From: Streptomyces sp. CA-210063
GTDB taxonomy: Bacteria; Actinomycetota; Actinomycetes; Streptomycetales; Streptomycetaceae
Assembly: GCF_024612015.1 (NCBI RefSeq)
Contig: NZ_CP102512.1
Location: 6,076,001 to 6,140,000, forward strand
DNA: 64,000 nucleotides
Direction: 5' to 3'
The notes below the pieces were generated by a model. The model ran no database searches, had not been told where the DNA came from, and saw only the letters and a program-made list of their open reading frames with translations. Both the position numbers and the translations under genes were made by a program. This document shows, piece after piece, positions 31,274-39,749 of this stretch; positions within the stretch are counted from its first letter, which is position 1, and every line of letters begins with the position of its first letter.

Positions 31274-32140
31274 GTGGCGGTGCGGGTCATGACGTGGAAT
31301 CTGTGGTGGCGGTTCGGGCCGTGGCAGGAGCGGCAGAAGGCGATCCTCGCCGTGCTGCGTGAACTGCGGCCCGACGTGGTCGGGTTGCAGGAGGTGTGGG
31401 AGCACGACGGTGAGAACGGGGACCGGGAGAATCTGGCCGCGTGGCTCGCCGGGGAACTCGGGATGCACTGGGCCTGGGGCGCGTACGGCGATCCCGAGGC
31501 GTGGCAGCGGCGTATAGGCGACACGAGCGTCGGGATCGGGAACGCCGTGCTGAGCCGGTGGCCCGTCCTGGCGGAGGCCGCCATCGGGCTGCCGACGGGT
31601 GAGGGCGACAGCGGGCGCGGCGCGCTCCACGCCCTCCTCGACGCGCCGGGCGCGCCCGTCCCCTTCTTCACGGTCCACCTCAGCTCCGCGACCGACGCGT
31701 CCGCCGTGCGCTGCCGCCAGGTCACCACGCTGGTCGAGTTCGTCGCCCGCCACCGGGGCGGGGGCGGCTTCCCGCCCGTGATCACCGGGGACCTCAACGC
31801 CTGGCCCGACTCCGACGAGGTCCGGCTGCTCGGCGGCTACAAGACCGCGCCCGCCCTGCCCGGGCAGTGCTTCTTCGACGTCTGGGAGTACGCCGAAGCG
31901 GGCGCGCCGTCGGCCACCTGGGACAGGGCGAACCCGTACGTCGCCGGGACCTTCGGGCCGAGCGTGCGCGTCGACTACATCCACGTCGGACCGCCCGGGC
32001 CAGGCGGGATGGGGCACGCGCGCGGCGTACGGCGGGCGGGCGACGGCCCCGTCGACGGCGTATGGCCCTCCGACCACGCGGCCGTCATCGCCGACCTGGC
32101 GGACGGGACCACCCTCGACGCGGCGGCCGGAGCCGCCTGA
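31274..32140 (+). CDS. Endonuclease/exonuclease/phosphatase (EEP) family hydrolase
   Basis: A 288-residue protein. Motifs in order are VMTWNLWWRFGPWQ (Asn of N-x-W), VGLQEVWE (metal-binding Glu), GIGNAVLSRWPV, PFFTVHLSS (His), ITGDLNAWPDSDE (D-x-N), VDYIHVG and the closing WPSDHAAVIAD (S-D-H). All catalytic positions of the DNase I/sphingomyelinase fold are present. Substrate, nucleic acid or phosphoester lipid, is unclear. No signal peptide, so it is cytoplasmic. GTG 31274 has GAAGG 6 bases before. Confidence 0.88.
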   Translation: MAVRVMTWNLWWRFGPWQERQKAILAVLRELRPDVVGLQEVWEHDGENGDRENLAAWLAGELGMHWAWGAYGDPEAWQRRIGDTSVGIGNAVLSRWPVLAEAAIGLPTGEGDSGRGALHALLDAPGAPVPFFTVHLSSATDASAVRCRQVTTLVEFVARHRGGGGFPPVITGDLNAWPDSDEVRLLGGYKTAPALPGQCFFDVWEYAEAGAPSATWDRANPYVAGTFGPSVRVDYIHVGPPGPGGMGHARGVRRAGDGPVDGVWPSDHAAVIADLADGTTLDAAAGAA

Positions 32141-32163
32141 CCCCAGCCGCCCACCCACGTGCC

Positions 32164-32994
32164 CTACGGCTTCCTGCCCAGCCCCCCGTGCTGCCCGATC
32201 GGCTTCGGCTCGCCCTGGGTCGTGTCGTCCGGGTGCCACAGCGGTACCGACACGACGCCGGGGGCCACCATCTCCAGGCCCTCGAAGAACGCCGCGATCT
32301 GGTCGATGGGGCGGAGGAAGTACGGGACGGCGCCGGTCTCGTTGTAGGCGTCCTGGGCGCGCTCGTAGTCGGGGTCGGTGCCCCGGGAGCCCTCGTTGAT
32401 GTTGAGGTAGCTGCCGGAGGGCAGGCCGGCCAGAAGGCGGCGGACGATGTCGCGGGCCTGGTCGTAGTCGCCGACGTGGCCCAGGATGCCGCTGAGGATC
32501 AGAGCCGTGGGCCGGGACAGGTCCAGGGTCTTGGCGGCGGCCTCCAGGATGCCCTCGGGGTCGTAGAGGCTGGCGTCGACGTACGCCGTGGCGCCCTCGG
32601 GGGAGGAGTAGAGCAGGGCGCGGGCGTGGGCGAGGACCATGGGGTCGTTGTCGACGTAGACGATCCTCGCTTCCGGCGCGCTGCGCTGGGCGACCTGGTG
32701 GGTGTTGTCGGCCGTGGGCAGCCCGGTGCCGACGTCCAGGAACTGCCGGACGCCCTCCACCTCCACCAGATGCCGGATGCTGCGCCGCAGGTAGGCGCGG
32801 CTGCTGCGGGCGATGGTCACGATGCCGGGGTAGGCGCCGGCGTACGCGTCGCCGGCCGCCTCGTCCACCGGGTAGTTGTCCTTGCCGCCCAGCCAGTAGT
32901 TCCAGATGCGGGCGGAGGCGGGCACCGAAGTGTCGACCTTCTCCTTCGCCGCCGTAGCCGCCGCCGCGTCGGGCGTGGTCGCGTGATCGGTCAT
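32164..32994 (-). CDS. SAM-dependent methyltransferase, DUF574 family
   Basis: A 276-residue protein. PASARIWNYWLGGKDNYPVDEAAGD near the N-terminus is the hallmark of the actinobacterial DUF574 methyltransferases. Motif I FLDVGTGLPTADNTHQVAQ and VYVDNDPMVLAHARALL bind SAM, and ILGHVGDYDQARDIVRRLL follows. These are abundant in Streptomyces and their substrates are unknown. It converges with the EEP gene (23 bp gap) and has a 142-bp gap to the PHP gene. Confidence 0.9.
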   Translation of the reverse strand: MTDHATTPDAAAATAAKEKVDTSVPASARIWNYWLGGKDNYPVDEAAGDAYAGAYPGIVTIARSSRAYLRRSIRHLVEVEGVRQFLDVGTGLPTADNTHQVAQRSAPEARIVYVDNDPMVLAHARALLYSSPEGATAYVDASLYDPEGILEAAAKTLDLSRPTALILSGILGHVGDYDQARDIVRRLLAGLPSGSYLNINEGSRGTDPDYERAQDAYNETGAVPYFLRPIDQIAAFFEGLEMVAPGVVSVPLWHPDDTTQGEPKPIGQHGGLGRKP

Positions 32995-33136
32995 GGGCGC
33001 CGTCTCCTCCACCGTGCAGGTGCGTCACCGGTACGGACGTACAGACGCACGAGTTGTGTCGAGCCAAATTTACGGCCCAACACAGGTGTTTCGTACGCGG
33101 GTTCCCCCTGACTTCCCGCTGGCTGCCATCGCCGCC

Positions 33137-34669
33137 CTATCGCCGCCCGAGGAAGATCGGGTTCGTGAAGGCCGCCAACGGGCCAGGGAAGCCCGGGACC
33201 ACCGCCGGCCGGCGGACCTCCGCGCGTACGTACGCCGCGTACGAGGCCGTCGTACGCCACTGGGCCGAGCCGGTGCCGGACGCCGGGATCTCGGCGGAGG
33301 TGAACAGGACGCCCTGGTCGGTGACGAAGCGGATGGTGCAGCCGGCGGAACCCGTGGCCTCCAGACGGACGGTGACCGGGGTGTCGGGGTCCACCTTCAG
33401 CCGCTCGCCGATGCCCGCGTGTTCGCCGCGCGCCCCGGACGCCGTGAAGGTCACGGAGATGTCCTTGGACTCGGCGACGTACGAGCGGCCGGCCCGTAGG
33501 CCCTCCTGGATGGCCTCCCTGGTCAGATCGTCGGCGAGCACGACCGTCTGGGGGCGGCCCACGGGGTCGGGGTCGCGGTGGGCGTCGCTGTTGCCCATCG
33601 CCGGGATCCAGTCCTGGCGGCCCTCGCGCACGGCCGCCACGAGCATGCCGTCCCAGTCGGCGAGGGCGACCTCGTCCTCGGGCGAGTACGCGCCGTTCCA
33701 GACCTCCACCGCGTCCGCCTCGCCGAAGCCGAACTTCCAGTTGCAGCCGATGCAGGTGGCGTGCGGGTGGGCCGGGACGACCAGGCCGCCGGCGCGGCGG
33801 ATCTGCCGGGCGTACTTGCCGAACCGGTTGTCCCGGGCCCGGTAGCGCCAGTCGACGAACGTCCCCGGGTCGACGCCGAGGGCCAGCACATGGCCGTTGC
33901 GCGTCGTGACCTCCTCGCCCAGCAGGATGAGCAGGTCGTCACCCGCGTGCTCGGCCCAATGGGCGTGCGCGGCCTGGGTGTTGTGCTCCGAACTGTTGAT
34001 GAAGTCGAGCCCGGCGGCCCGCGCGAGCGCCGCCAGCTCGGCGAGGGTGCGGCGGCCGTCGGAGTACCAGGAGTGGAGGTGGCAGTCGCCCCGGTACCAG
34101 GCCCGGCCCCGCCCCTTGGCCCGCTCCGGCGGGTACACGGGCTTCACTTGCGTGGCCGGCCGGCCGTAGGTGAGGGTGATCGTGATCTCGTACGGCAGGC
34201 CCTCCGGCGCCACCGTGTACGGGCCCAGCGCGATGTGCCAGGTGCCGGGGCGGACCGGGCCGGGGATGTAGCCCGGGGTCGCCTCGTCCACCCGGATGAA
34301 GAACTCCGAGCGGGCGCCGCCCGACCAGCCCCGGAAGCCCTTGCCGCCGAGGTCGGTGCCGCGCTCGTCGAAGACACCGATGTCGAGCGCGTTGCCCGCG
34401 GTGCCGACCGGGACGGGCGGTCTTTCGTAGGTGTACGAGACCTTCAACTCCCGTACACCGCCCGGCACTTCGACCGGCAGATACACGAAATCGGGGGATC
34501 CGGTCGGCAGGGTGCCCCGGATGGTCTTCGTCTCCTGGTCGCCGTCGACGGCCTCGGCGCCGCTCGTCCCAAAGGTCACGCTCCCCAACGTAAGCGCGGC
34601 GGCGGCCGACGTCACGAACAACGCACGCCTTCCCAGTCCGGACCCGTCGCCGTGATGGTCGTCGCACAT
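33137..34669 (-). CDS. Secreted CehA/McbA-type PHP metallohydrolase
   Basis: A 510-residue protein with a twin-arginine-like N-terminus (GLGRRALFVTSAAAALTLG; one Arg pair) and cleavage after GAEA. Residues about 45-180 are a beta-sandwich with cell-surface look. The PHP domain begins at about 190 with GDCHLHSWYSDG (H-x-H metal ligands), then NSSEHNTQAAH, LLGEEVTTRNGHVLAL, VVPAHPHATC, VEVWNG and GNSDAHRD (terminal D-x-H). CehA and McbA hydrolyse carbamate or aryl esters, and related proteins are phosphoesterases. The C-terminal 100 residues are another beta-domain. Exported, substrate unknown. Confidence 0.88.
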   Translation of the reverse strand: MCDDHHGDGSGLGRRALFVTSAAAALTLGSVTFGTSGAEAVDGDQETKTIRGTLPTGSPDFVYLPVEVPGGVRELKVSYTYERPPVPVGTAGNALDIGVFDERGTDLGGKGFRGWSGGARSEFFIRVDEATPGYIPGPVRPGTWHIALGPYTVAPEGLPYEITITLTYGRPATQVKPVYPPERAKGRGRAWYRGDCHLHSWYSDGRRTLAELAALARAAGLDFINSSEHNTQAAHAHWAEHAGDDLLILLGEEVTTRNGHVLALGVDPGTFVDWRYRARDNRFGKYARQIRRAGGLVVPAHPHATCIGCNWKFGFGEADAVEVWNGAYSPEDEVALADWDGMLVAAVREGRQDWIPAMGNSDAHRDPDPVGRPQTVVLADDLTREAIQEGLRAGRSYVAESKDISVTFTASGARGEHAGIGERLKVDPDTPVTVRLEATGSAGCTIRFVTDQGVLFTSAEIPASGTGSAQWRTTASYAAYVRAEVRRPAVVPGFPGPLAAFTNPIFLGRR

Positions 34670-34868
34670 GCTGCTGCTCCCCAGGTCGTCGTGAGTGACA
34701 TGGCATGGGTGGTGCAGGGATGGTGCGTCCCACTGTCGTATGCGGTGGTGAACGACGGGGCAAGGGAAGGGAATCGCCAGTTTTCCTTATGGGTTTGCTC
34801 GCGGCCTCTCCGCCGATCATGATCTCCTCGCCGCGCCCGCTGCCATGAGGGAGCGGTCTCCCGGAACC

Positions 34869-34890
34869 AAGGTGTAGTTCGCTACACCTT
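34869..34890. promoter_or_regulatory. Palindrome AAGGTGTAG-TTCG-CTACACCTT, candidate operator
   Basis: A perfect 9-bp-arm inverted repeat about 40 bp upstream of the serine hydrolase start at 34931. GTGTAG/CTACAC symmetry is usual for TetR or MarR-like operators. The TTCG tetraloop and following TTTT also allow a hairpin. No regulator gene is adjacent. The surrounding 34670-34930 holds the divergent promoters and nothing else I can see. Confidence 0.5.
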
Positions 34891-34930
34891 TTGCTGTGCC
34901 GTGCCCCCCAACCGACAGGAGACACCGAAC

Positions 34931-35788
34931 GTGCGGACACCGACCTGCCTGCTGGGCGGAGCCGGCATCGACGACCGGGTGGCCCACGGTCACGACGCGG
35001 ACCGGTTCGTGGAGATCGGCTCCCTCACCAAGGTGTTCACGGGAACCGTCCTGGCCCGGCTGGCGGCGGAGGGGGCCGTCGGCCTCGACACCCCGCTGGA
35101 GGAGTGCGTCGAGGAGGTGCCGAGGGGGACGGGCGTCACCCTGCGGCACCTCGCCGAGCACACCTCGGGTCTGCCCCGCCTGCCCGCCGGACCGACCGGC
35201 CCCCCGGACGACCCGTACGTCGACTTCACGGAGACGGCCCTGCGGGAGACGCTGCGCGACCTGGACCGGCTGACGGCCGGCCGGCTGGGGGAGGAGGAGT
35301 ACTCCAACCTCGGCTACGCCGTGCTCGGGCACGCGCTCACGACCGTCACGGGACGCTCGTACCAGCAACTGGTCGACACCTACGTCCTGTTGCCCCTCGG
35401 TGTGGAGGCGGGCGCGGTGACGGCGTCCCCCGCGGCCGGCCAACGCCTCGTACCGCGCGGTCTGTTCGGCCGGCCACGGCCCCTGTGGACGCTGACCGGG
35501 CCGATCCTGCCGGCCGGCGGCATGTGGTCCACCTGCCGGACGCTGGCGCACATCCTGGTCGCCCTGCTCATCGAACGCAGACTGGGCGACCCGGCCCCCT
35601 CCTGGCAGCGGGGCCCCTCGATCCGGTGGCACAACGGTGCCACCCGCGGCTCGTCCGTCGTGGCCGCCGCGCACGACGACGGACGGTGGATCCTCCTCCA
35701 CCGTCTCGGCGACCGGGCCCGCACGGACGAGCTCGCGAGACAGACCCTCCTCGCGGCCGTCCCGTCGCCGTCGCCTCCGGCGCGATGA
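34931..35788 (+). CDS. Serine hydrolase (beta-lactamase class C / PBP4*-like)
   Basis: A 285-residue protein; GTG 34931 has CAGGAG nine bases upstream. The S-x-x-K nucleophile motif is EIGSLTKVFTG (about residues 38-48) and Y-x-N is EEYSNLGYAVLGHAL; the third motif may be the late HNGATRG (H-x-G). At 285 residues it is shorter than usual (350-400). No signal peptide is present, which suggests an esterase rather than a cell-wall enzyme. A 22-bp palindrome precedes it. It is monocistronic, 111 bp from the next gene. Confidence 0.82.
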   Translation: MRTPTCLLGGAGIDDRVAHGHDADRFVEIGSLTKVFTGTVLARLAAEGAVGLDTPLEECVEEVPRGTGVTLRHLAEHTSGLPRLPAGPTGPPDDPYVDFTETALRETLRDLDRLTAGRLGEEEYSNLGYAVLGHALTTVTGRSYQQLVDTYVLLPLGVEAGAVTASPAAGQRLVPRGLFGRPRPLWTLTGPILPAGGMWSTCRTLAHILVALLIERRLGDPAPSWQRGPSIRWHNGATRGSSVVAAAHDDGRWILLHRLGDRARTDELARQTLLAAVPSPSPPAR

Positions 35789-35899
35789 CCCCGGGCGGCG
35801 CCGGTGGAGCTCGACCGGGAGGCGCGGGCGGGGGCGCGGGCGGGTGGGTGCCGACCGGTCGGTATGGACATCCCTCCCGTGAGCCGCTATGGATGACGC

Positions 35900-36757
35900 A
35901 TGCGCATCTCCGTGACGATCTTCCTCACCGACGAGACGATCACTCCGACCCGGCTCGCCCGCGAGCTGGAGCAACGCGGTTTCGCGGGGCTCTACCTCCC
36001 CGAGCACACCCACATTCCCGTCGAGCGGACGACGCCGTACCCGGCGGGCGGTGAGCTGCCGCGCGAGTACGGCCGCACCCTCGACCCCTTCGTCGCGCTC
36101 GGCCAGGCCGCCGCCGTCACCGAGCGGCTGGGCCTCGGCACCGGCATCACGCTGGTCGCCCAGCACGACCCGATCGACCTCGCGAAGCAGATCGCGACCG
36201 TCGACCACCTCTCCGGCGGCCGCCTCACCCTCGGCCTCGGCTACGGCTGGAACGTGGAGGAGGCCGCCGACCACGGGGTCGACTGGCGCACCCGGCGTGA
36301 GCTGGTGCGGGACCGGATGGCGCTGATGCGGGCGCTGTGGGCGGAGGAGCCGACGGCGTACGAGGGGGAGTTCGGGAGCGTGCGGGCGAGCGAGGCCCAT
36401 CCCAAGCCGGTGCAGAAGCCACGGGGGCCGGTGGTCGGGCCGCGCACGCTGATCGGTGGGGCGGCGGGGCCGAAGCTGTTCGCGCACATCGCCGAGTACG
36501 CCGACGGGTGGCTGCCGATCGGGGGGCGGGGGCTGGGGGAGGCGCTGCCGGTGCTGCGGGCCGCGTGGGCCGACGCGGGGCGGGATCCGGCGGGGCTCCA
36601 GGTGGTGCCGTACGCGGTGTTGCCGAGTGCGGGGAAGCTGGCGTACTACGCGGAGCTGGGGATCGAGGAGGCTGTGCTGCAGTTGCCTGCGGCCGGGGAG
36701 GGGGAGGTGCTTCGGTTGTTGGACGAGTACGGGGTGTTTGTGGCAGAGGGCGCCTGA
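35900..36757 (+). CDS. LLM-class F420-dependent oxidoreductase
   Basis: A 285-residue protein starting MRISVTIFLTDETITPTRLARELEQRGFAGLYLPEHTHIP, the first strand and PEH-type motif of the F420-dependent LLM group. ITLVAQHDPIDLAKQIATVDHLSGGRLTLGLGYGWNVEEAADHG and LIGGAAGPKLFAHIAEYADGWLPIGG follow. It probably transfers hydride between F420 and a small substrate. FbiC, the F420-chromophore synthase, is next downstream beyond a long inverted repeat. Its stop codon lies within the left arm of that repeat. Confidence 0.88.
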   Translation: MRISVTIFLTDETITPTRLARELEQRGFAGLYLPEHTHIPVERTTPYPAGGELPREYGRTLDPFVALGQAAAVTERLGLGTGITLVAQHDPIDLAKQIATVDHLSGGRLTLGLGYGWNVEEAADHGVDWRTRRELVRDRMALMRALWAEEPTAYEGEFGSVRASEAHPKPVQKPRGPVVGPRTLIGGAAGPKLFAHIAEYADGWLPIGGRGLGEALPVLRAAWADAGRDPAGLQVVPYAVLPSAGKLAYYAELGIEEAVLQLPAAGEGEVLRLLDEYGVFVAEGA

Positions 36758-37010
36758 TAGCTCGGGGGTGCGGGTTTCGCTGGCGGATGCGGGTCCGGTG
36801 GGGCTTCTCGCGCAGTTCCCCGCGCCCCTGAAAACCAGGCCCTGCGGGCCTGAAAGACCAGGCCCTGCGGGCCTGAAGGAGCAGCGGTCGTCGCGGCCGA
36901 AAAGCATGGGGCGCAGCCCCTGCTTTTCAGGGGCGCGGGGAACTGCGCGAGAAGCCCCCACCGGACCCGCACCCGCCGACGAAACCCGCACCCCCGAGCT
37001 ATCAGGCGCC
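36749..37010. repeat. Long inverted repeat with 86-bp arms upstream of fbiC
   Basis: Left arm 36749-36834 and right arm 36924-37010 are almost perfect inverse complements, from GGCGCCTGATAGCTCGGGGG to CGCGCCCCTGAAAA, with about five differences. The 89-bp loop holds two tandem 23-bp units (36835-36857, 36858-36880; CCAGGCCCTGCGGGCCTGAA) and a small hairpin (AAAAGCA ... TGCTTTT, 36900-36927). The inner end CGCGCCCCTGAAAA is also found at 19.99 kb. It fills the space between the LLM gene and fbiC. It resembles a MITE-like or duplicated intergenic element and would form a large RNA hairpin. Confidence 0.9.
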
Positions 37011-37051
37011 CGGCCCGACCGGCGGAGCCAAGCCGCTCGTATGCTCGACGG

Positions 37052-39637
37052 ATGACGAATTCCGCGCACTCTGGGACCGGCCCGACCGAGAACTCCATGC
37101 GGCGCGCGCTGAAACGTGCCAGGGACGGTGTGGCGCTCGATGTGACCGAGGCGGCGGTGCTGCTCCAGGCCCGCGGCGCGGATCTGGAGGATCTGGCCGC
37201 TTCGGCGGCGCGGGTACGGGACGCGGGGCTCGAGGCGGCCGGGCGGCCCGGCGTGATCACGTACTCGAAGAGCGTGTTCATCCCGCTCACCCGGCTGTGC
37301 CGGGACAAGTGCCACTACTGCACCTTCGTCACCGTGCCGGGCAAGCTGCGCCGGGCCGGGCACGGGATGTTCATGTCGCCGGACGAGGTGCTGGACGTGG
37401 CCCGCAAGGGGGCCGCGCTCGGCTGCAAGGAAGCGCTGATCACGCTCGGCGACAAGCCGGAGGACCGCTGGCCCGAGGCACGGGAGTGGCTGGACGCGCA
37501 CGGGTACGACGACACGATCGCGTACGTCCGGGCGATCTCGATCCGGATCCTGGAGGAGACGGGGCTGCTGCCCCATCTGAATCCGGGCGTGATGTCGTGG
37601 ACGGACTTCCAGCGGCTCAAGCCGGTGGCCCCCTCCATGGGCATGATGCTGGAGACGACCGCGACGCGGCTGTGGTCCGAGCCGGGCGGCCCGCACCACG
37701 GCTCCCCGGACAAGGAGCCGGCCGTCCGTCTGCGCGTCCTTGAGGACGCAGGCCGTTCCTCCGTCCCGTTCACGTCCGGTGTCCTCATCGGGATCGGGGA
37801 GACGTACGAGGAGCGCGCGGAGTCGTTGTTCGCGCTCCGGAAGGTCTCCCGGTCGTACCACGGCATCCAGGAACTGATCATCCAGAACTTCCGCGCCAAG
37901 CCGGACACCGCGATGCGCGGTATGCCGGACGCGGAGCTGGACGAGCTGGTCGCCACCGTGGCCGTCGCCCGGCACATCATGGGCCCCGCCGGCTGTATCC
38001 AGGCCCCGCCGAACCTCGTCGACAGCGAGTACGAGCGGCTGATCGGCGCCGGGATCGACGACTGGGGCGGCGTGTCCCCGCTCACCATCGACCATGTGAA
38101 CCCCGAGCGCCCCTGGCCGCAGATCGAGGAACTCACCGAGCGGTCCCGCGCCGCCGGCTTCGAGCTGCGGGAACGGCTCTGCGTGTACCCCGAGTTCGTC
38201 ACGCGTGGCGAGCCGTGGCTGGACCCGCGCCTGCTGCCGCACGTACGGGCGCTCGCGGACCCCGAGACGGGCCTCGCCCTGCCGGACGCGGTCGTCGAGG
38301 GGCACCCGTGGCAGGAGCCCGAGGAGGTCTTCGTCGCCGCCGGCCGTACGGATCTGCACACCTCGATCGACACCGAGGGCCGTACGTCCGACCGCCGCGA
38401 CGACTTCGACGAGGTCTACGGCGACTGGGGCGCCCTGCGCGAGGCGGCGGCGCCCGGCATGGTGCCCGAGCGCATCGACACGGACGTACGGGAGGCGCTG
38501 CGCACGGCGGCCGACGACCCGACGAAGCTGTCGGACGACGAGGCGCTGGCCCTGCTGCATGCGGACGGCCCCGCGCTGGACGCCCTCACCCGGATCGCGG
38601 ACGACGTCCGCAGGGCGGCGGTCGGCGACGACGTCACGTACATCGTCACCCGGAACATCAACTTCACGAACGTCTGCTACACCGGCTGCCGCTTCTGCGC
38701 CTTCGCGCAGCGCCGCACGGACGCCGACGCGTACACGCTCTCCCTGGACCAGGTCGCCGACCGGGCCCAGCAGGCCTGGGACCTCGGCGCGGTCGAGGTG
38801 TGCATGCAGGGCGGCATCCACCCCGACCTGCCGGGCACGGCGTACTTCGACATCGCGAAGGCGGTGAAGTCCCGCGTCCCCGGCATGCACGTCCACGCCT
38901 TCTCCCCGATGGAGGTGGTGAACGGCGCGACCCGGACGGGCCTGTCCATCCGCGAGTGGCTGACCGCCGCGAAGGAGGCGGGCCTCGACACCATCCCCGG
39001 CACGGCGGCGGAGATCCTGGACGACGAGGTCCGCTGGGTCCTGACGAAGGGCAAACTGCCGACGGCGACGTGGATCGAGGTCGTCTCCACCGCCCACGAG
39101 CTGGGCATCCGCTCCTCCTCGACGATGATGTACGGCCACGTCGACCAGCCCCGCCACTGGCTGGGCCACCTCCGCACCCTGGCCGGCATCCAGCAACGCA
39201 CCGGCGGCTTCACGGAGTTCGTGACCCTCCCCTTCATCCACACCAACGCGCCGGTGTACCTGGCGGGCATCTCCCGCCCCGGCCCCACCATGCGCGACAA
39301 CCGAGCCGTCACCGCCATGGCCCGCCTCCTCCTGCACCCGTGGATCCCCAACATCCAGACCAGCTGGGTGAAGCTCGGCACGGAGGGTGCGGCGGAGATG
39401 CTCCGCTCCGGCGCCAACGACCTCGGTGGCACGCTGATGGAGGAGACGATCTCCCGGATGGCGGGCTCGTCGTACGGCTCCTACAAGTCGGTCAAGGACC
39501 TCATCGCGGTCGCGGACGCGGCGGGGCGCCCGGCGAGGCCGCGGACGACGCTGTACGGCGAGGTCCCGGAGGAACGGCAGAAGGCGGCGCAGGTCTCCGA
39601 CGGACATCTGCCGGAGCTGCTGCCGGTGCTGGACTGA
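37052..39637 (+). CDS. fbiC: FO synthase, bifunctional radical SAM (FbiC)
   Basis: An 861-residue protein, normal for actinobacterial FbiC. The CofG-like half has the radical-SAM cluster motif C-x3-C-x2-C in [11 protein letters not shown] (about residues 83-91). The CofH-like half has [10 protein letters not shown] at about 541-550. It couples tyrosine-derived 4-hydroxybenzyl with 5-amino-6-ribitylaminouracil to make 7,8-didemethyl-8-hydroxy-5-deazariboflavin, the F420 chromophore. LLM and deazaflavin-type oxidoreductases nearby are likely users of the cofactor. The other F420 genes (fbiA, fbiB, cofC) are not in the window. ATG 37052 is taken; the promoter must lie in or beyond the long inverted repeat. 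Confidence 0.96.
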   Translation: MTNSAHSGTGPTENSMRRALKRARDGVALDVTEAAVLLQARGADLEDLAASAARVRDAGLEAAGRPGVITYSKSVFIPLTRLCRDKCHYCTFVTVPGKLRRAGHGMFMSPDEVLDVARKGAALGCKEALITLGDKPEDRWPEAREWLDAHGYDDTIAYVRAISIRILEETGLLPHLNPGVMSWTDFQRLKPVAPSMGMMLETTATRLWSEPGGPHHGSPDKEPAVRLRVLEDAGRSSVPFTSGVLIGIGETYEERAESLFALRKVSRSYHGIQELIIQNFRAKPDTAMRGMPDAELDELVATVAVARHIMGPAGCIQAPPNLVDSEYERLIGAGIDDWGGVSPLTIDHVNPERPWPQIEELTERSRAAGFELRERLCVYPEFVTRGEPWLDPRLLPHVRALADPETGLALPDAVVEGHPWQEPEEVFVAAGRTDLHTSIDTEGRTSDRRDDFDEVYGDWGALREAAAPGMVPERIDTDVREALRTAADDPTKLSDDEALALLHADGPALDALTRIADDVRRAAVGDDVTYIVTRNINFTNVCYTGCRFCAFAQRRTDADAYTLSLDQVADRAQQAWDLGAVEVCMQGGIHPDLPGTAYFDIAKAVKSRVPGMHVHAFSPMEVVNGATRTGLSIREWLTAAKEAGLDTIPGTAAEILDDEVRWVLTKGKLPTATWIEVVSTAHELGIRSSSTMMYGHVDQPRHWLGHLRTLAGIQQRTGGFTEFVTLPFIHTNAPVYLAGISRPGPTMRDNRAVTAMARLLLHPWIPNIQTSWVKLGTEGAAEMLRSGANDLGGTLMEETISRMAGSSYGSYKSVKDLIAVADAAGRPARPRTTLYGEVPEERQKAAQVSDGHLPELLPVLD

Positions 39638-39749
39638 CGTCTGCGGCGAGCAGGTCGGAAAACCCTTTCAGCGGTGTCCGTGCCCCCTGTTAGCCTCCTC
39701 CGGCCCGTGCGACCCACGGGCACGAGGAAGCTCACAGGGGAGGGGACAG

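Noticed and set aside
34817..39607. A 1596-codon open frame on the minus strand opposite the serine hydrolase, LLM gene and fbiC
   Set aside because: It is antisense to clear enzymes, its translation is Arg/Gly/Val-rich low complexity with no domain, and it crosses the long inverted repeat. It is a by-product of GC bias.
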